Of a stretch of 64,000 nucleotides of DNA, positions 34,984 through 43,607 are shown one piece after another. This DNA is from Chloroflexota bacterium (GTDB taxonomy: Bacteria > Chloroflexota > Anaerolineae > Anaerolineales > Villigracilaceae), in NCBI GenBank assembly GCA_016191845.1, contig JACPVF010000005.1:124001-188000 (forward strand). The letters run 5' to 3'. The position numbers and the translations under genes were made by a program. Under the pieces are notes generated by a model. That model saw only the letters and a program-made list of their open reading frames with translations. It did not search any database and was not told the origin of the DNA. Positions within the stretch are counted from its first letter, which is position 1, and every line of letters begins with the position of its first letter.

Positions 34984-35964
34984 ATGAAACGTTCCTTGCC
35001 CCTGTTTCTTTCCGTTGTGACCGTTGCCCTGCTCTTGCTCAGCGCCTGCGGGTCCCGTGACTCTTATGTCTCGCTGGCACCCGCAGCGACGGAGGCCCCC
35101 ATGATGGAGGAGCCTATGATGGAGGCGGCCGCCGCCACCCTGGCCCCGGCCATGGAAAAAACCGACTACAGTATGGTAGCCATGCCGACTATTTCCATCT
35201 CCCCCGATGGCCAGGCGGATGTCAGCGCCGCCAATTCGGCCAATCCCAGTCTGGGCCGCATGATCATCAAGAACGCGGACATGCGCCTGCAGGTCGAAGA
35301 CACCGATGTGGCTATCGACCGCACCACACAGATGGTCGGCGACCTGGGCGGGTACATCATCAGCTCGCGCTCGTGGTACCAGGCCTACGACAAGTACAAC
35401 CTCAAGTACGCCACCCTGACCATCGGCCTGCCCGTGGACCAGTTCGAGCGTGCGCTCAACCGCCTGCGTGGACTCTCGGTCCAGGTGCTCGACGAGACCG
35501 CCTCGGGCGAGGATGTTACCGACCAGTACGTGGACCTGCAATCGCAGATCACCAACCTCGAGGCCACCCGCGACCGCATCAAGTCCTTCCTCGACGAAGC
35601 CAAGACCGTGGATGAGGCCCTGCGCGTCAACCAGCAGCTCTCCGAGATCGAGGGCCAGATCGAGCAGATCAAGGGGCAGATGAACTACCTGAAGGACCGC
35701 TCCGCCTACTCGACCATCACCGTCAACTTCGAGCCGGTCCTGCCCGAGATCGTCTCCACACCCACGCCGACCCCCACGCCACAAGTCTGGGATCCGGGCA
35801 AGACCTTCGGCAAGGCCTCCAAAAGCCTGACCACCGCCTATCAGGGCATCACCGACTTCCTGATCTGGGTCTTTGTGGTCGTCGTGCCCATCGTCCTCCC
35901 GCCCCTCCTGATCCTCTGGGGCCTGTTGAAATGGTTCACCCGCAAGCCCGCCCAGCCCAAATAG
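34984..35964 (+). CDS. DUF4349 lipoprotein with coiled coil and C-terminal membrane helix
   Basis: The 326-residue protein has a lipoprotein signal (LLLSAC, Cys22), a Met/Ala/Pro-rich low-complexity tether with repeated MMEEPMMEAA (about 38-55), and a DUF4349 domain (about 88-255, MIIKNADMRLQVEDTDVA and ETASGEDVTDQYVDLQSQI). Within it residues 178-230 form a coiled coil (EIEGQIEQIKGQMNYL). A Thr/Pro tract and a membrane helix (about 288-318) close the chain, so both ends may be membrane-bound. The function of DUF4349 is unknown. It begins 95 bases after the glycan cluster behind GGAG, with a CACAGCC/GGCTGTG hairpin (34940-34970) before the ribosome site. Confidence 0.87.
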   Translation: MKRSLPLFLSVVTVALLLLSACGSRDSYVSLAPAATEAPMMEEPMMEAAAATLAPAMEKTDYSMVAMPTISISPDGQADVSAANSANPSLGRMIIKNADMRLQVEDTDVAIDRTTQMVGDLGGYIISSRSWYQAYDKYNLKYATLTIGLPVDQFERALNRLRGLSVQVLDETASGEDVTDQYVDLQSQITNLEATRDRIKSFLDEAKTVDEALRVNQQLSEIEGQIEQIKGQMNYLKDRSAYSTITVNFEPVLPEIVSTPTPTPTPQVWDPGKTFGKASKSLTTAYQGITDFLIWVFVVVVPIVLPPLLILWGLLKWFTRKPAQPK

Positions 35965-35972
35965 CCGAAATC

Positions 35973-36004
35973 AAAACCGCCCCTGTTGAGACAGGGGCGG
36001 TTTT
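35973..36004. terminator. Bidirectional terminator between DUF4349 and SLH protein genes
   Basis: AAAACCGCCCCTGT and ACAGGGGCGGTTTT form a perfect 14-bp stem with a TGAG loop. T-rich sequence lies in both directions. Confidence 0.92.
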
Positions 36005-36015
36005 ATGTTGCTGGA

Positions 36016-39000
36016 TTACGGCAGGTTGAAAGTTCTGACGAGGAAGACGGCCATCTGGGCACGGTTGACGACTGTGGTGGGACAATAGATCCCACTCCCG
36101 CATCCACCCGTGATACCCTCTGCCGCAAGCTGCTCGATCCAGGCGGCAGCCCAATAATCGGTCGGGACATCGGTGAACACACCTGTCGGGGCGGGTGGGG
36201 CGTAGGCGGAACCATGTTCCGCGCGGAGGAGGAAGACGGCCATCTGGTCGCGGGTGACGGGCAGGTCGGGGCAGTAATTCCCGTTTCCGCATCCGCCGGT
36301 AATGCCTTCGACGGCCAGTTGTTCGATCCAGGGGCCAGCCCAGTAATCTAGAGGAACGTCACCAAATACAGTTCCCGTGGCAGCAGGTGGGGTGTAGGTG
36401 GAGCCATGTTCCCCGCGCAGGAGGAAGACGGCCATCTGCGCGCGGGTAACGCTAGCCTCGGGACAATACATCATTGGGGAGGCAGAACATCCGCCGGTGA
36501 TGCCTGCGTTGTAGAGACGCTCAATGAAATTCCAAGCCCAATAGGATATTGGCACATCAATAAAGGTAGCTGGCGAATATTCAAAGGCACCGATATCACA
36601 GTGCGCACCCTGCGGGCGAGTCACACCGCGCTGATCCGTGGATGGACAGTCAAGGTCATTGCCCGCGTCAATGGCTGAAGAGCCTGCCAGGAGTGGAATG
36701 GTGGGAGTAAATCCGCCATAATCACCCAAAACACCCAACTTGGGGTCTGTAGTAATAATGTTCGTGCAGGTAAGCTGCTCAGAACAACCGCCTTCCAGAA
36801 CGGTATTGCTGATGGTCGACATATAACTCATGATCTGTGGCCCGCCATTGGGAGCAGTGTTACCCCAAAAGATGGTGTTATCAATACGAGTAGAAGTTAC
36901 AAGTGTGTTGAATATTCCACCGCCTCGGTCCGTTGCCGAATTACCAGTGAATGTAGAATTGATAATGGTAGGACTGCTTGCTTCATCATATTCTCCACCC
37001 CCTGACAGTGCCGAATTTCCACTGAAGGTTACATTTTTTAGCACAGGGTTGCTGTCATCATTTCGCATTCCGCCGCCATAAAAGGCGCTATTTCTATCGA
37101 ATGTTACATTGGTTAATATAGGTGCACTTTGTGCATTGTGCATTCCGCCACCGAGCCCAGCCCACTCAATTGAAGTATTCTCAATAAAAGTAACATCGGT
37201 CAAGATTGGATTACTGTTTTGATAATTTCCCATTCCTCCTCCAATACCTGCCGAATTTTGGCTAAAGACGACTTTGGTAAGACTTGGACTACTATCGTAC
37301 ATGTTGCGCATCCCGCCACCCATATAAGAAGAGTTTTTAACGAATTGGACATTCGTGAGAATCGGGCTACTGGTATGGTTGAACATTCCGCCTCCCACAC
37401 CGCCCCAATTATTTATAAACGTAACATTCTTCAATTCTGGTTGACTCTCAAAGTCATAGACACCGCCCCCAGTAGATGTGGCGGTGTTGCTGCTGAATAT
37501 TACATTTTGAATTACTGGATCGCTTTGGATGTTATAAAACCCGCCACCTTGACCATTGTCCGCAGTGGTTCCATTTGCATTTCCTGCTGTGACCGTGAAT
37601 CCGTCCAGAAGCGCCCCGCTTGCACCTGTGACCACGTGATAGGAATTATCGGCGCGTGTGGGTTCGTCAGGTAGGATGATGTCATTGTCATTTCCAAGTA
37701 AATCCCCACTGAGAGTGGAGGCATTGAGCGTGAAGTTGCGCTCCTCACGGGTGGATTCTGTCCCCGCGAATCCCCCATAAACGGTCACTCCGCTCTTGAG
37801 TTGGAAGGTGGCGGCACGGTCAGTGCCCGAAGTCGGCTTATATGTTCCAGTCCGGACCCAGATCTCCTGCCCAGAAACGGCATTGGTCAACGCGTATTGG
37901 AGGTCGCAAGCCTCGGCCCAACTGGAACAGGCTCCGCTGTCCAGGCCGCCTGGTGCTGCATGCAGCACATTGGAGATTTGCAATTCGTATGCTCCAATGT
38001 CACAGGCTGGGTTAGAGCGCGATAATCCGCGTTGATCGGTTGCAGGACAATTATTGCTGGTGGCATCGATGGCCGAAGAACCGGCCTGAATGGGTATTGT
38101 TTGGGTATACCCGCCATGATCTCCGAGCGTGCCAAACAGAGGATCGTCAGTGATGATGTTCGAGCACATACTGTAGATCGAACATTCCCCCTGAATTACG
38201 CTATCGTTGATCGTGACAATGCCCGTGTCATAGACTTGCAATCCGCTTAGGTCTGTGTTTCCCCAAAGAATCGTATTGCGAATTGTTACATAGCCGACAT
38301 TGTAAACGCTGCCACCGTTATTTTCGGCTATATTCCCGGTAAAGGTGATGTTTGTCAGGGTTGAGGCATCAGAAGATGCGTTTGCATACCCGCCGCCGTT
38401 TTGGGCTGAGTTACCTGTAAAGGTTGCATTGGTCAGAGATGCATATCCGAACATGGATTGCATCATGCCCCCTCCATTTCCATAATCGACCGTCGAGTTG
38501 TTGAAGAAGGTGATGTTGTTCATCATCAGCCCATCCGACTCGTTGTAAAGTCCTCCGCCCATATTTGCAACGTTGCCGATAAAAACAACATCTGTCAAGG
38601 TAGAATTTCCTTCACCGACGAACATGCCTCCGCCATTGGTTGCCGAATTGTTATCGAAGGTTACCTTGGTCAGCATTGGATTGCTGTAGATGCTATAAAT
38701 TCCACCGCCGGCGGCGGCATTATTTTCACGAAAGGTGACATCTGTCAAAATTGAGTCGCTATTCAAATTGAACATTCCACCTCCGCCCCAAGGTGTGGTG
38801 TTTCGGAGAAATAGGATGTTTGCTAGTGTGGAATTGCTGTTATAGCCCAAGAAGCCGCCACCACTACCATTAGGAAATGTACTGTCGTTGGCATTCCCCG
38901 CTGTGACGGTGAATCCATCCAGGATTGCTCCACTCGCGCCGGTGACCACATGATAGGAATTATCAGCGCGGGTGGGTTCATCTGGCAGAATGGTGTCGTT

Positions 39001-39381
39001 ATCGTTTCCAAGCAAATCGCCGCTCAGAGTAGTGACATTGAGCGTGAAGTCACGTTCCCCACGGGTGGATTCTGTCCCCGCAAATCCACCGTAGACAGCC
39101 ACTCCGCTCTTGAGTTGGAAGGTGGCGGCCCGGTCGGTGTCCGTTGTGGGCTTGTAGACTCCAGCCTGGACCCAAATCTCATCCCCACCGACGGCGTTCG
39201 TCAACGCGGTTTGCAGGGAACAGGCGTTGGCCCAGTCAGAACAATCTCCGCTCCCATCGGGGGCGACGTGTAGAATCCCTGCCGCGTGCGCGGGGACAGT
39301 TCCCATCGGTCCAACGGATAGGACCATAATCAAGAACGCGCTTAAGATGCGCATTACAAAAGCAGTGTTTTTAGTCGACAT
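36016..39381 (-). CDS. Secreted parallel beta-helix protein with two duplicated halves and three SLH domains
   Basis: The 1121-residue protein has a Sec signal peptide ending near AHAAG (about 33). Two homologous modules follow (from about 35 and about 472), each starting with a HVAPDGSGDC- or HAAPGGLDSGAC-type repeat and YGGFAGTES, then many Gly-Gly/Asn-rich beta-helix rungs (GGGMFN, NNSATNGGGM). The last 185 residues are three SLH domains (FIDVPISYWAWNFIERL, FGDVPLDYWAGPWIEQL, FTDVPTDYWAAAWIEQL, each with TRAQMAVFL-type ends), anchoring it to cell-wall polymers. A surface adhesin or glycan-binding role is a guess. AGGAGG precedes the ATG at 39381; a TATAAT lies at 39463-39468 (minus strand). 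Confidence 0.9.
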   Translation of the reverse strand: MSTKNTAFVMRILSAFLIMVLSVGPMGTVPAHAAGILHVAPDGSGDCSDWANACSLQTALTNAVGGDEIWVQAGVYKPTTDTDRAATFQLKSGVAVYGGFAGTESTRGERDFTLNVTTLSGDLLGNDNDTILPDEPTRADNSYHVVTGASGAILDGFTVTAGNANDSTFPNGSGGGFLGYNSNSTLANILFLRNTTPWGGGGMFNLNSDSILTDVTFRENNAAAGGGIYSIYSNPMLTKVTFDNNSATNGGGMFVGEGNSTLTDVVFIGNVANMGGGLYNESDGLMMNNITFFNNSTVDYGNGGGMMQSMFGYASLTNATFTGNSAQNGGGYANASSDASTLTNITFTGNIAENNGGSVYNVGYVTIRNTILWGNTDLSGLQVYDTGIVTINDSVIQGECSIYSMCSNIITDDPLFGTLGDHGGYTQTIPIQAGSSAIDATSNNCPATDQRGLSRSNPACDIGAYELQISNVLHAAPGGLDSGACSSWAEACDLQYALTNAVSGQEIWVRTGTYKPTSGTDRAATFQLKSGVTVYGGFAGTESTREERNFTLNASTLSGDLLGNDNDIILPDEPTRADNSYHVVTGASGALLDGFTVTAGNANGTTADNGQGGGFYNIQSDPVIQNVIFSSNTATSTGGGVYDFESQPELKNVTFINNWGGVGGGMFNHTSSPILTNVQFVKNSSYMGGGMRNMYDSSPSLTKVVFSQNSAGIGGGMGNYQNSNPILTDVTFIENTSIEWAGLGGGMHNAQSAPILTNVTFDRNSAFYGGGMRNDDSNPVLKNVTFSGNSALSGGGEYDEASSPTIINSTFTGNSATDRGGGIFNTLVTSTRIDNTIFWGNTAPNGGPQIMSYMSTISNTVLEGGCSEQLTCTNIITTDPKLGVLGDYGGFTPTIPLLAGSSAIDAGNDLDCPSTDQRGVTRPQGAHCDIGAFEYSPATFIDVPISYWAWNFIERLYNAGITGGCSASPMMYCPEASVTRAQMAVFLLRGEHGSTYTPPAATGTVFGDVPLDYWAGPWIEQLAVEGITGGCGNGNYCPDLPVTRDQMAVFLLRAEHGSAYAPPAPTGVFTDVPTDYWAAAWIEQLAAEGITGGCGSGIYCPTTVVNRAQMAVFLVRTFNLP
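37577..37970. repeat. Direct repeat, copy 1, within the SLH beta-helix gene
   Basis: This block matches 38891-39284 at a constant offset of 1314 bases with high identity, for example the shared CCACTCCGCTCTTGAGTTGG. It encodes the first beta-helix turns of the second module. Confidence 0.8.
38891..39284. repeat. Direct repeat, copy 2, within the SLH beta-helix gene
   Basis: This is the partner of 37577-37970, encoding the corresponding part of the first module. The two copies differ mostly at third positions, pointing to an older duplication or to gene conversion. Confidence 0.8.
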
Positions 39382-39462
39382 GGATGACCTCCTGGTAAGA
39401 GCCGATTTTTGCAGTCTGTTGGGCAAGATATATCCTTATCAAGCCCGCCTGTCATAATTTTC

Positions 39463-39468
39463 ATTATA
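39463..39468 (-). promoter_or_regulatory. -10 hexamer for the SLH beta-helix gene
   Basis: TATAAT on the minus strand, about 82 bases before the ATG at 39381. The -35 region is not recognisable. Confidence 0.4.
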
Positions 39469-39590
39469 ACCCTGGTTGGGCGGTATCCCTTTTTCTCTCA
39501 TTTTGATAAGTTTACGGTCTTGCAAGGCAAAAACTAACGGAATATACTGGATGGACGTCTCCATTTGGAAAAGAGTTCCAACGTATGAAC

Positions 39591-39620
39591 AAAAAATGCC
39601 CTCATCCGAGGGCATTTTTT
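39591..39620 (-). terminator. Terminator after cbiO
   Basis: AAAAAATGCCCTC and GAGGGCATTTTTT form a symmetric stem with an ATCC loop, 19 bases past the cbiO stop. The rest of 39382-39638 holds only the SLH-gene leader and promoter. Confidence 0.85.
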
Positions 39621-39638
39621 GATTGAAATTACAAGGAT

Positions 39639-40394
39639 CTACGCCCTCTCCAACCCGTGCGCTTCCAATAACCTTTCATCTTCCAAAATTTCCATCGTCA
39701 GCCCGTCGGCCACGACCTGGCCCTCGTCCATGACCACGGTGCGTGGAAACAACTCGCGGACCAGGGCCATGTCGTGCGTGGAGACGAGCATGGTGATGGG
39801 CAGGTCGCGCAGCAGGTTGATGAGCGTGCGGCGGGCGCGGGGGTCGAGTCCCGCCGAGGGTTCGTCGAGGACCAGGATCTTCGGGTTCATCGAGAGCACG
39901 GTGGCAATGGCGATGCGTTTCTTTTCGCCCACGCTCAGATGATGCGAGAGCCGGTCACGATAAGCGGACATGCGCACGGCCTCCAGCGCCGAGTCCACCC
40001 GTGCGCGGACCTCGTCCTCGGGCAGGCCCATGTGCAGCGGACCGAAGGCCACATCCTCGAAGACGGTGGGGGAGAAGAGTTGGTCGTCGGGGTTCTGGAA
40101 CACGAGCCCGACCATGGCGCGGATGACCGGCAGACGGTCCGGGCTGAGGCGCAGGCCGCCCACCTCGATCTCGCCACCTCCCCCCAAAATCCCATTCAGG
40201 TGCAGCATCAGCGTGCTCTTGCCCGCTCCGTTCGGCCCAACCAGTGCCACCTTGTCGCCCGCGCATAACTTCAGCGAGACGCCGCGCAGTGCGGTGTGGC
40301 CGTCGGGATAATTGAAATGCAGGTCTGTTACGCTCAGCACGTCGCCTTCGCATTCAGGAAATTCGTAGTGTTTGACAGGGTGAGTCACAGGCAT
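39639..40394 (-). CDS. cbiO: Energy-coupling-factor ABC ATPase for cobalt/nickel uptake
   Basis: The 251-residue ATPase has Walker A GPNGAGKST, Q-loop FQNPDDQLFSPTV (typical of CbiO/EcfA), signature LSVGEKKRIAIA, Walker B ILVLDEPSAGLDP and switch His in STHDMAL. It powers the CbiM-CbiQ importer encoded just upstream. The ATG at 40394 shares one base with the cbiQ stop; the reading frame continues open upstream inside cbiQ but that is not coding for this protein. As in simple Cbi systems, one ATPase gene is present and presumably homodimerises. Confidence 0.93.
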   Translation of the reverse strand: MPVTHPVKHYEFPECEGDVLSVTDLHFNYPDGHTALRGVSLKLCAGDKVALVGPNGAGKSTLMLHLNGILGGGGEIEVGGLRLSPDRLPVIRAMVGLVFQNPDDQLFSPTVFEDVAFGPLHMGLPEDEVRARVDSALEAVRMSAYRDRLSHHLSVGEKKRIAIATVLSMNPKILVLDEPSAGLDPRARRTLINLLRDLPITMLVSTHDMALVRELFPRTVVMDEGQVVADGLTMEILEDERLLEAHGLERA

Positions 40395-41185
40395 TAGAAC
40401 CGTCCGACTAGTTGGATAAGGAGGAGAAGAATGGCGGCGGCCGCACCGTAGGTCCAATCGCGTGGGCGCAGGATGTGCGGATTGAGCGTGCGCAGGTGGC
40501 CGTCGTAGCCGCGCGCCAGCATGGCGTTGTAGATGCGGTCGCTGCGTTCGTAACTGCGCAGGAAGAGCTGCCCTGCCATGTTGCCGGTCACGCGCGCCCG
40601 CCAAAAGATATTTCGCCCGGACCGTCGGCCTGGTTCCGCTGCCGAGCGCGAATCGCGCGCCCGCAGCAGGCGGAGGACCTCGTCGGTCAGCACGAACAGG
40701 TAGCGGTACAGAAACGAAACAATGGTGGTGAGGATGCCCGGCACGCGCAGATGCTCGAAGGCGTGGATCATGTCTGGGAAGCGCGTGGTGGCCACCAGCA
40801 GGATGGCCGCCTGCACCGAGATCCACGAGCGCAGCAGGATGCTGGCGAACTTGACCAGCCCGAAGTCGGTGGGGATCAATGTGAGCGGACCCAGCGTCCA
40901 TGTGGCGAGCGGATGCCCGAGCGGAGAGAAGATGGCCGAGAGGGCCGCCAGCGCAAAGGGCAGGGCCACGAACGAGCGGCGGAAGGTGAAGTCCGCGCCC
41001 AGGCGCGAGAACGCGTTAAGCCCCAACAGGAGCAGCCAGGAGAGTCCGAACGCGGCCCAGGCGCCGTCGGGCAGCAGGGCGTTCGAGAGGATGAACAGTA
41101 CCGTCACCACCACCTTGACGCGCGGGTCGAGGCGGTGCAGTGGACTCTCTGCTTCGTGAAATCGGTCAAAGACTTCAGCATGCAT
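40394..41185 (-). CDS. cbiQ: Cobalt/nickel ECF transporter transmembrane subunit
   Basis: The 263-residue protein has at least four membrane helices (about 26-60, 74-90, 105-130 and 240-260). The cytoplasmic coupling motif of EcfT proteins is present, with Ala-Arg-Gly in IYNAMLARGYDG; a related LLRARDSRS occurs earlier. It links the S-component CbiM to the ATPase. A stem-loop terminator separates it from cbiM, so it may have its own promoter in the 60-base region upstream, where no strong hexamers or ribosome site are visible. Confidence 0.9.
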   Translation of the reverse strand: MHAEVFDRFHEAESPLHRLDPRVKVVVTVLFILSNALLPDGAWAAFGLSWLLLLGLNAFSRLGADFTFRRSFVALPFALAALSAIFSPLGHPLATWTLGPLTLIPTDFGLVKFASILLRSWISVQAAILLVATTRFPDMIHAFEHLRVPGILTTIVSFLYRYLFVLTDEVLRLLRARDSRSAAEPGRRSGRNIFWRARVTGNMAGQLFLRSYERSDRIYNAMLARGYDGHLRTLNPHILRPRDWTYGAAAAILLLLIQLVGRF

Positions 41186-41245
41186 AATGATGAATTAATA
41201 CCATGAAAACCATAGAATATCCCAATGGATAAGAAGGGTGCTCCT

Positions 41246-41278
41246 AAAAACAAGGGCAGGACATGTGTCCTGCCCGTT
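41246..41278 (-). terminator. Intra-operon terminator between cbiM and cbiQ
   Basis: GGGCAGGACA and TGTCCTGCCC (41254-41275) form a perfect 10-bp stem followed, on the minus strand, by TTGTTTTTAGG. It would set cbiQ-cbiO expression below cbiM unless read through. Confidence 0.8.
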
Positions 41279-41296
41279 TATCAAGACGATATAAAT

Positions 41297-42235
41297 CTAG
41301 CTGACCTTACGACGCAGTGCGCTGCCGAGCACGATCATCAGGCCGAGCAGCACCAGCGCGCCGACCGCTCCCGCCACGATGGTCGAGAGGGCCGTCTGCC
41401 CGAGGAAGGGGATGGTGTAATCAGGCAGGAGCTTGTACGGTGCAGCCTGTCCCAGATGCAGGAAGCCCATATCTTTAGCCACGCGCTCCAGGCCGTCTGG
41501 TGAGGCGGAAGCCAGCGGCGAGAGCAGAACGGCTGCCAGAGAGGCGATTACGCCGACCACCACCCAGCCGCGTCCACCCTTCTCGGCCACGGCTTTCGAG
41601 TCGAGCAGGTCGGGACGGGTTTGCAGGATGAAGGCCAGCGCCGCCACCGTGACGACCGCTTCACCCAGGCCGATCAGCACGTGCACGCCCAACATGGCGG
41701 GCACCACGATCTGCAATTGCGAGGTGCCGCTCAGCCATAACTGGAATGAGACCAGCAGCGCAGCCGTGACCGTGGACAGCCAGGCGGCGATTCCCGCCAT
41801 AGCCAAACGGACGGTCTTGTTCTGGTTGAGGGCGCCGCGATACAAACCATATCCGATCACGGCCGTCAGGATGCCCATGTTGAAGATGTTGGCGCCCATC
41901 ACCAGCAGGCCGCCGTCTTGGAAGAGCAATCCCTGCAGGGCGATGACCGCAGTCATCACGAGGATGCCCGCCCAGGGTCCCAGCACGATGGCGGCCAGCG
42001 CGCCGCCCAGGAAGTGACCAGAGGTGCCGCCCGCCACGGGGAAATTGAGCATCTGCGCCGCGAAGATGAAGGCCGCCATGATGCCCATCAGCGGGACCTG
42101 CTTCTCGCCCAGGGTCTTGTTGGTCTTTGTGATGGCAATGCCGACAGTGAGCGCGGTAATGCCCCAGAAGATAATGGACATGACCAGGCTGAGGAAGCCG
42201 TCGGGAATGTGCATGGGTGCGGGGGAATACAACAT
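41297..42235 (-). CDS. cbiM: CbiM S-component fused to a PDGLE (CbiN-like) segment
   Basis: The 312-residue integral membrane protein contains the metal-binding N-terminal sequence MHIPDGFLS and later GGTSGHFLGGALAA (His ligand loop), as in CbiM/NikM substrate-binding subunits. The C-terminal 80 residues (ASPDGLERVAKDMGF, PDYTIPFLG, two more helices) are a PDGLE domain, replacing a separate CbiN. By the ribosome site (AAAGGAG, 7-base spacing) translation starts at 42235, giving MLYSPAP in front of MHIPDG. In studied homologues that Met-His forms the mature N-terminus, so either the extension is removed or the true start is the ATG at 42214. Confidence 0.9.
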   Translation of the reverse strand: MLYSPAPMHIPDGFLSLVMSIIFWGITALTVGIAITKTNKTLGEKQVPLMGIMAAFIFAAQMLNFPVAGGTSGHFLGGALAAIVLGPWAGILVMTAVIALQGLLFQDGGLLVMGANIFNMGILTAVIGYGLYRGALNQNKTVRLAMAGIAAWLSTVTAALLVSFQLWLSGTSQLQIVVPAMLGVHVLIGLGEAVVTVAALAFILQTRPDLLDSKAVAEKGGRGWVVVGVIASLAAVLLSPLASASPDGLERVAKDMGFLHLGQAAPYKLLPDYTIPFLGQTALSTIVAGAVGALVLLGLMIVLGSALRRKVS

Positions 42236-42251
42236 TTTCAATCTCCTTTTT

Positions 42252-42671
42252 CTATGATTGACATGCAGGACACAAGCCAAATAACGTGACGTGGCTGGAA
42301 TCCAGCCTGTAGCCTGTGGTGACCTCGAGTTGGTGATACAGCGTTTCCAGCGGGGCGTGCTCAATCTCCGTGGATGCTCCACAGTGACGACAGATCAAAT
42401 GGTGATGTTGGGCCTCAGCCAGTTCATAGACCATTTTCCCATTGCCCACGTGCGCAGCCAGGACGAATCCGCTGGTTGCCAGGAACTCCAGCGTACGGTA
42501 GATGGTGGGTTCCGTCAGCCCGGGCAGGTCAATACGGGCCTGCTCGAACACCTGAGAGGGGGTCAGATGCCCACCTGCGTGCCGCAAGACGTGCAAGATC
42601 ACCATGCGTTGGGGGGTGGCGCGGAATCCTCTTGCGCGGAGTTGGGGAGCGAATTCATTCACACAGCTCAT
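42252..42671 (-). CDS. Fur-family metalloregulator
   Basis: The 139-residue protein is a Fur/Zur/Nur-type repressor: winged helix FRATPQRMVILHVLRHAGGH and TEPTIYRTLEFLATSGFV, metal site region AEAQHHHLICRHCGAS, and a second Cys pair CPACQS at the end. It begins the unit that also encodes CbiM (16-base gap), CbiQ and CbiO, so cobalt or nickel (Nur-like) control is likely; zinc is the alternative. I start at 42671 (MSCVNEFAPQL); the reading frame extends 26 codons upstream through the promoter. A perfect palindrome overlaps its promoter. Confidence 0.9.
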   Translation of the reverse strand: MSCVNEFAPQLRARGFRATPQRMVILHVLRHAGGHLTPSQVFEQARIDLPGLTEPTIYRTLEFLATSGFVLAAHVGNGKMVYELAEAQHHHLICRHCGASTEIEHAPLETLYHQLEVTTGYRLDSSHVTLFGLCPACQS

Positions 42672-42687
42672 TGTGCAAAAAATCCTT

Positions 42688-42731
42688 ATTGCAAGTTTTT
42701 GCAATTGTATCTTGTTTCCTGTTATGCACAA
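42688..42731 (-). promoter_or_regulatory. Promoter and palindromic operator of the Fur-type regulator/CbiMQO unit
   Basis: On the minus strand TTGTGC (42726-42731) and TACAAT (42704-42709) are 16 bases apart. ATTGCAA-N4-TTGCAAT, a perfect 7-4-7 inverted repeat at 42688-42705, covers the expected transcription start. That position fits repression by the encoded regulator. Confidence 0.65.
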
Positions 42732-42769
42732 GGGCCGCATTTTTACCAATCTCCCCTGCCAAAACGTAT

Positions 42770-42801
42770 CAAAAAGCCCCGCAGGGAAAATCCATGCGGG
42801 G
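42770..42801 (-). terminator. Terminator after the lipoprotein gene
   Basis: CCCCGCA and TGCGGGG pair on the minus strand, followed by CTTTTTGATAC. Confidence 0.8.
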
Positions 42802-42823
42802 TATAAGTGAAGTCAGAACGAAA

Positions 42824-43558
42824 TTACGGTTCCCAGCGGAAGGGCATCAGCGCGAAGAGGTATGGCCTGCCGCTGACGTACTCGAAGCCGAGCACCCAGG
42901 TCAGCCAATCCAGGTTGCCGTTGGCCTGCGTCCCGCCGTAATAAACCGAGTAATAATTCCCCGTATACGGCCAGGCGGCCTGATAGGTGGTGCCGCCGAC
43001 CTGGAGTTGGTCACAGGTCAACGTGTAGGGAGCGTTGAAGAGCTTTTGCAAATCAGGCGCGACCACTTCGTGGAATGCGCCCGTGGTAGGCAGGCCGCTG
43101 CCGGGCGCGTCACCCCAGTTCACCTGGAAGGTGGAGTCGAACAGGAATTGGGCATGGGTCTGGTCGTAGACCACCATCCGTCCATCGCGATAATAACGGA
43201 CCTCCATGCCGCGCAGCGGGCTGACGAGCGCCGCCAGCAGTGGACCGTTCGAAGTCTGCAGGGCGGTCTTGAAACTGTCGATAGCGGCGGTCACCTGCGG
43301 GTCCGCGCAGAAAGTGGCCGGGGGGACGGGCGTCCCACCAACGGCGCCACCCGCGGTGGGGACGGTGGCGAGCACGAAGACGCCGGTCGGTGTGAATGTC
43401 CCGAACATGGCCGGGGTGACGGTTTGGATCGGAACCGCGGTCTGGGTGGGAAAGATAAGGGGGATGGAGGTGGGGGTGGGCTTGGCTCCGCCTGGGAGCG
43501 AACAGCCTGCCAGCAGGATCAGGGTCAGCAGGCCTATGGCGATCGATCTGGTTTTCAT
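42824..43558 (-). CDS. Lipoprotein of unknown function
   Basis: The 244-residue protein has a lipoprotein signal (LILLAGC, Cys19) and a Thr/Pro/Val-rich tether to about residue 85. The remaining 160 residues form a compact secreted domain (ATFCADPQVTAAIDSFKTAL, VRYYRDGRMVVYDQ, FHEVVAPDLQKLF, ending FEYVSGRPYLFALMPFRWEP). The Pro/Thr tether is like those of other lipoproteins here. No family is recognised. GAGGAG precedes the ATG; the gene is monocistronic and divergent from the T-box/trpB unit. Confidence 0.75.
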   Translation of the reverse strand: MKTRSIAIGLLTLILLAGCSLPGGAKPTPTSIPLIFPTQTAVPIQTVTPAMFGTFTPTGVFVLATVPTAGGAVGGTPVPPATFCADPQVTAAIDSFKTALQTSNGPLLAALVSPLRGMEVRYYRDGRMVVYDQTHAQFLFDSTFQVNWGDAPGSGLPTTGAFHEVVAPDLQKLFNAPYTLTCDQLQVGGTTYQAAWPYTGNYYSVYYGGTQANGNLDWLTWVLGFEYVSGRPYLFALMPFRWEP

Positions 43559-43579
43559 GGCAAAATCTCCTCGCGACTA

Positions 43580-43607
43580 TTGACAATTCCTTTGGTTGGC
43601 ATATAAT
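43580..43607 (+). promoter_or_regulatory. Strong sigma70-type promoter of the T-box/trpB unit
   Basis: TTGACA (43580-43585) and TATAAT (43602-43607) are 16 bases apart, both perfect consensus hexamers, with a start expected near 43614. Confidence 0.85.

Noticed and set aside
36016-39381. Possible CRISPR or tandem-repeat array because of many similar short units
   Set aside because: The units are beta-helix rungs in an open reading frame, without regular spacers.
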